This document shows, in pieces, positions 61,856 through 64,000 of a stretch of 64,000 nucleotides of DNA. How positions within the stretch are numbered: the first letter of the stretch is position 1; every line of letters begins with the position of its first letter. The notes under the pieces are model-generated. The model was not told the DNA's origin. It searched no databases and was given only the letters and a program-made list of their open reading frames with translations. The DNA is from Lineus longissimus (lineage: Eukaryota > Nemertea > Pilidiophora > Heteronemertea > Lineidae), in assembly GCF_910592395.1 (NCBI RefSeq), contig NC_088325.1, positions 15,502,109 to 15,566,108 of the forward strand, given 5' to 3'. The translations under genes were made by a program, and so were the position numbers.

Positions 61856-62018
61856 GTGAGAATTCAGGACCTACCATTAGACCATCACAACTTCATCAAA
61901 GTGGCTCAGGAAACCCATTTCCCGGCACTGAGGCCTTCAGGTTTTGCATTGTTTCTCGAGTTCAACAATCCTGGTTCCATATGGACACCAAACAAGGATT
62001 ACGATACCAACATTGGCA
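61856..62018 (+). CDS. Candidate third coding exon of the rightward gene
   Basis: The acceptor GAATGGCCCAG ends at 61855. The frame reads VRIQDLPLDHHNFIKVAQET, then HFPALRPSGFALFLEFNNPG and SIWTPNKDYDTNIG, with protein-like composition throughout. A possible donor GCA/GTAGGT lies at 62018/62019 (phase 1); otherwise the frame stops at about 62035. Entry phase 0 matches the exit phase of 56111-56210. The acceptor's pyrimidine content is weak and its branch-point region would lie at the edge of the 35-bp minisatellite. I recognise no family. Of the three candidate exons this has the most convincing protein sequence. Confidence 0.5.
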
Positions 62019-63018
62019 GTAGGTTGGATGGTTAGAGATCTTGCTTTGCAGATGGCGTCATTGAGGCCAGGTCATGTGACCTGTGGAGCAGACGGCCTCT
62101 GTTGATTGAAGCAATCCGATCAATAGGGTGGATGGAAGTGTATGTACAGATGTATTTACATTCAGACTGGTTCTCATTGGTCTTAACCCTTTCCATATCA
62201 ATGAGCATTCCTTTTGAATGTGTGGGATTATCACAGGGCCACCAAGGGTCGGCAACAGACATGCTGTAGAGGACAAACAGGATATCCCCCCAACCCCCCT
62301 GCCGCCATGACCAGAAAGCTGGGCAACATCTTAAAACTTAATTTCAAGTTGTCCTAGTTGCAATGACTCTTCTCTATCCGCCTACCAGCCCATATCCATT
62401 ATATTAGATTGCCACTTGGTTCTTCTCTCATCATCAAGCGCCCTTCCGCTTCTTTCCTTGCTCAGTTTTTATCGGCTTTTGTGACCCCTGACATCAATTT
62501 TCTGATGACCAGTCCATAGAAAAGCTGTTCGATTTTCATTTTGCTATTCATTTATTATCGCAGAACAACTTCCGCCATCCCAGATCTTTTTGGTTGCTCA
62601 GTTTTCATTGGTTAGTGTGACCCCTGACATCAGTTTTCCTGATGACCAAATCAGTTAATCTGTTGATCCAGGTTACGAACAACGCATTGATGGCAACGCA
62701 ACAATTTTCCGTCTGATGTGTTTTGCACGTTCGGCGGAAATTACTTTTCGTTGACAGCCAATATTGATTTAGTGTGCATGTCAGTGTCACTCAATAGCAT
62801 TGAGCCATTGGTGCCTTGAATGAATGGAGAGTAGTTGACTTGTGGTTTGGGGGGTGGGGGTGGACCTTGGTCTTGTCGCTGCAATGTGTTGGCAGTCAGA
62901 TTCAAGTGCATTAGGAGCAGCCCCTTGATACCCATGAATGTGGATGAACCTACAGATCACTTGACACGGCCAAGAAAACCGATCAACAAATGGATATTTC
63001 TCCGAAGTGATTGTTATA
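62019..63018. other. Non-coding stretch with a short direct duplication
   Basis: TTGCTCAGTTTTTATCGG...TGTGACCCCTGACATCA.TTTTC.TGATGACCA occurs at about 62458-62512 and again, diverged, at about 62594-62648. No exon supported. Confidence 0.4.
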
Positions 63019-63129
63019 CAGTGGAACCCCAATAACACGACCACTCATGGGACTGAGGTTGAATGGTCGTGTTACCTGGCCATTCTTGGTCGCCATAGCG
63101 GGGTGGTCGCGTTACCTGGCGTTCCACTG
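63019..63129. mobile_element. 111-bp TA-flanked inverted-repeat element (MITE-like)
   Basis: It begins CAGTGGAACCCCAATAAC and ends GTTACCTGGCGTTCCACTG. The outer 26 bases of the two ends are inverted copies at about 22 of 26 positions. TA on both sides (63017-63018 and 63130-63131) fits a TA target-site duplication. CAGTGG ends with TA duplications are typical of pogo/Tigger-Tc1-type transposons, so this is probably a non-autonomous member. No coding capacity. Confidence 0.7.
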
Positions 63130-63131
63130 TA

Positions 63132-64000
63132 CATGTTTTACCTCTCAGTAAAGGACACACATTACTTATACAAGTCCTTCGTTACCCTCACTATCAGCAT
63201 TCTATCACTACCATGTACATGTATATATGTAGATTGGGGGAAATTCGGAATGAGAGTCAGCTTCCATGGTTGCCATAGCAACATAGTATCAGTCTCGGCG
63301 GAGACCCGCTTGGCAATATTCGCTTATAACTATCTCCCCAGAATTGATCACAGACTCGCAAAATCTTCCCAATTGGTGTTAATATTGTGGAAGTGTGAAA
63401 TTACACATACATTTTCATCATCAAAATGTTTTCATCACATATCGATATTGTTTCATATGCTGATTAGCCCGACAATCATGAATCAAATCTTGCTATGATC
63501 TGATCTGCCTTAATTTCAGTCTCAACCATATGATTTTAATTCTGCTTGTTTGTCGATAAATTAGCAGTTTTATCTGATTTGTCAGTATGAGTTACGGGAT
63601 TTACGCAAGGTCATTTGTTATGTTAGAAGACACTACACGGCTATCCCTGCTGTCGTTCGCTGGGGGACCGTCGTTGCAGATGGAGTGGCAGTGAAGATGG
63701 CTATGATGCACAGTACAAGAACACTGGATGAAGGACCACAGCTGTGACATTGGAGCAGTAAATGATTTAGTTGTTGTGCTTCAAAGGATCTGTCTTGCTA
63801 GATCTGTTTGGACAGTAACTACAGTTATGGAGTAGCAGTGATTCTCATTCTCATGTACTGTGAGCTACATGTACGGTGTGGAAAGATCCGCTATCAACGT
63901 TACACGACGATCGAATCATTGTGCTCCGAAGGCTCATACAAATACAGCTGTGACAGAGAAGCAGTACGGATGCGATGGATGTGCTTTAATAGCAAAGGTC
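63132..64000. other. Stretch without a supported gene at the right edge
   Basis: A plus-strand frame is open through about 63495, but most of its start lies inside the inverted-repeat element and it shows no recognisable domain. Treated as non-coding. Confidence 0.35.

Noticed and set aside
63007-63498. 163-codon plus-strand ORF near the right edge
   Set aside because: Its first third lies in the inverted-repeat element and the rest shows no recognisable domain or clear splice sites.

Overview
The window is from an animal nuclear genome. It has split genes with GT-AG introns, long intergenic and intronic stretches, many minisatellites, a decayed LINE, and a delta-COP gene organised as in other bilaterians. 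Nothing identifies a species; the repeat content and protein style fit a marine invertebrate (lophotrochozoan or invertebrate deuterostome), which is inference. No prokaryotic, viral or CRISPR features are seen.

Layout, left to right. (1) 1-4650, minus strand: the 5' part of a gene whose single coding exon is open for at least 1,519 codons and runs off the left edge; it is Ser/Pro-rich and unrecognised. (2) 4651-9597: introns/intergenic DNA with a cluster of G/C-tract hairpins. (3) 9598-22470, minus strand: a giant C2H2 zinc-finger gene. Two long open exons (10663-18581 and 20412-21840) join in frame across one intron to give about 3,115 residues and 16 fingers. Its intron holds a 300-bp tandem repeat with nuclear-receptor-like half-sites, and its leader carries a short upstream ORF ending directly at the start codon. 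(4) 23440-23880: a reverse-transcriptase relic. (5) 23860-37385: a 13.5-kb nested tandem array. Nine roughly 1.25-1.61 kb units each carry a tRNA-like sequence with Pol III A and B boxes and a T-run, plus a variable number of 121-bp subrepeats. (6) 38555-42071, minus strand: a complete ten-exon ARCN1 (delta-COP) gene, exactly 511 residues when spliced. (7) 42072-64000: an apparently divergent plus-strand side, with a small ORF and a candidate gene whose first exons (43358-43485, 56111-56210, 61856-62018) are separated by long introns filled with minisatellites (74, 65, 81/84, about 38 and 35 bp units) and a small TA-flanked inverted-repeat element.

Functionally, the only securely assigned gene is ARCN1 (COPI coat, Golgi-to-ER transport). 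The zinc-finger protein is a probable nuclear DNA-binding regulator. The most unusual object is the nested array of tRNA-like, Pol III-type units.
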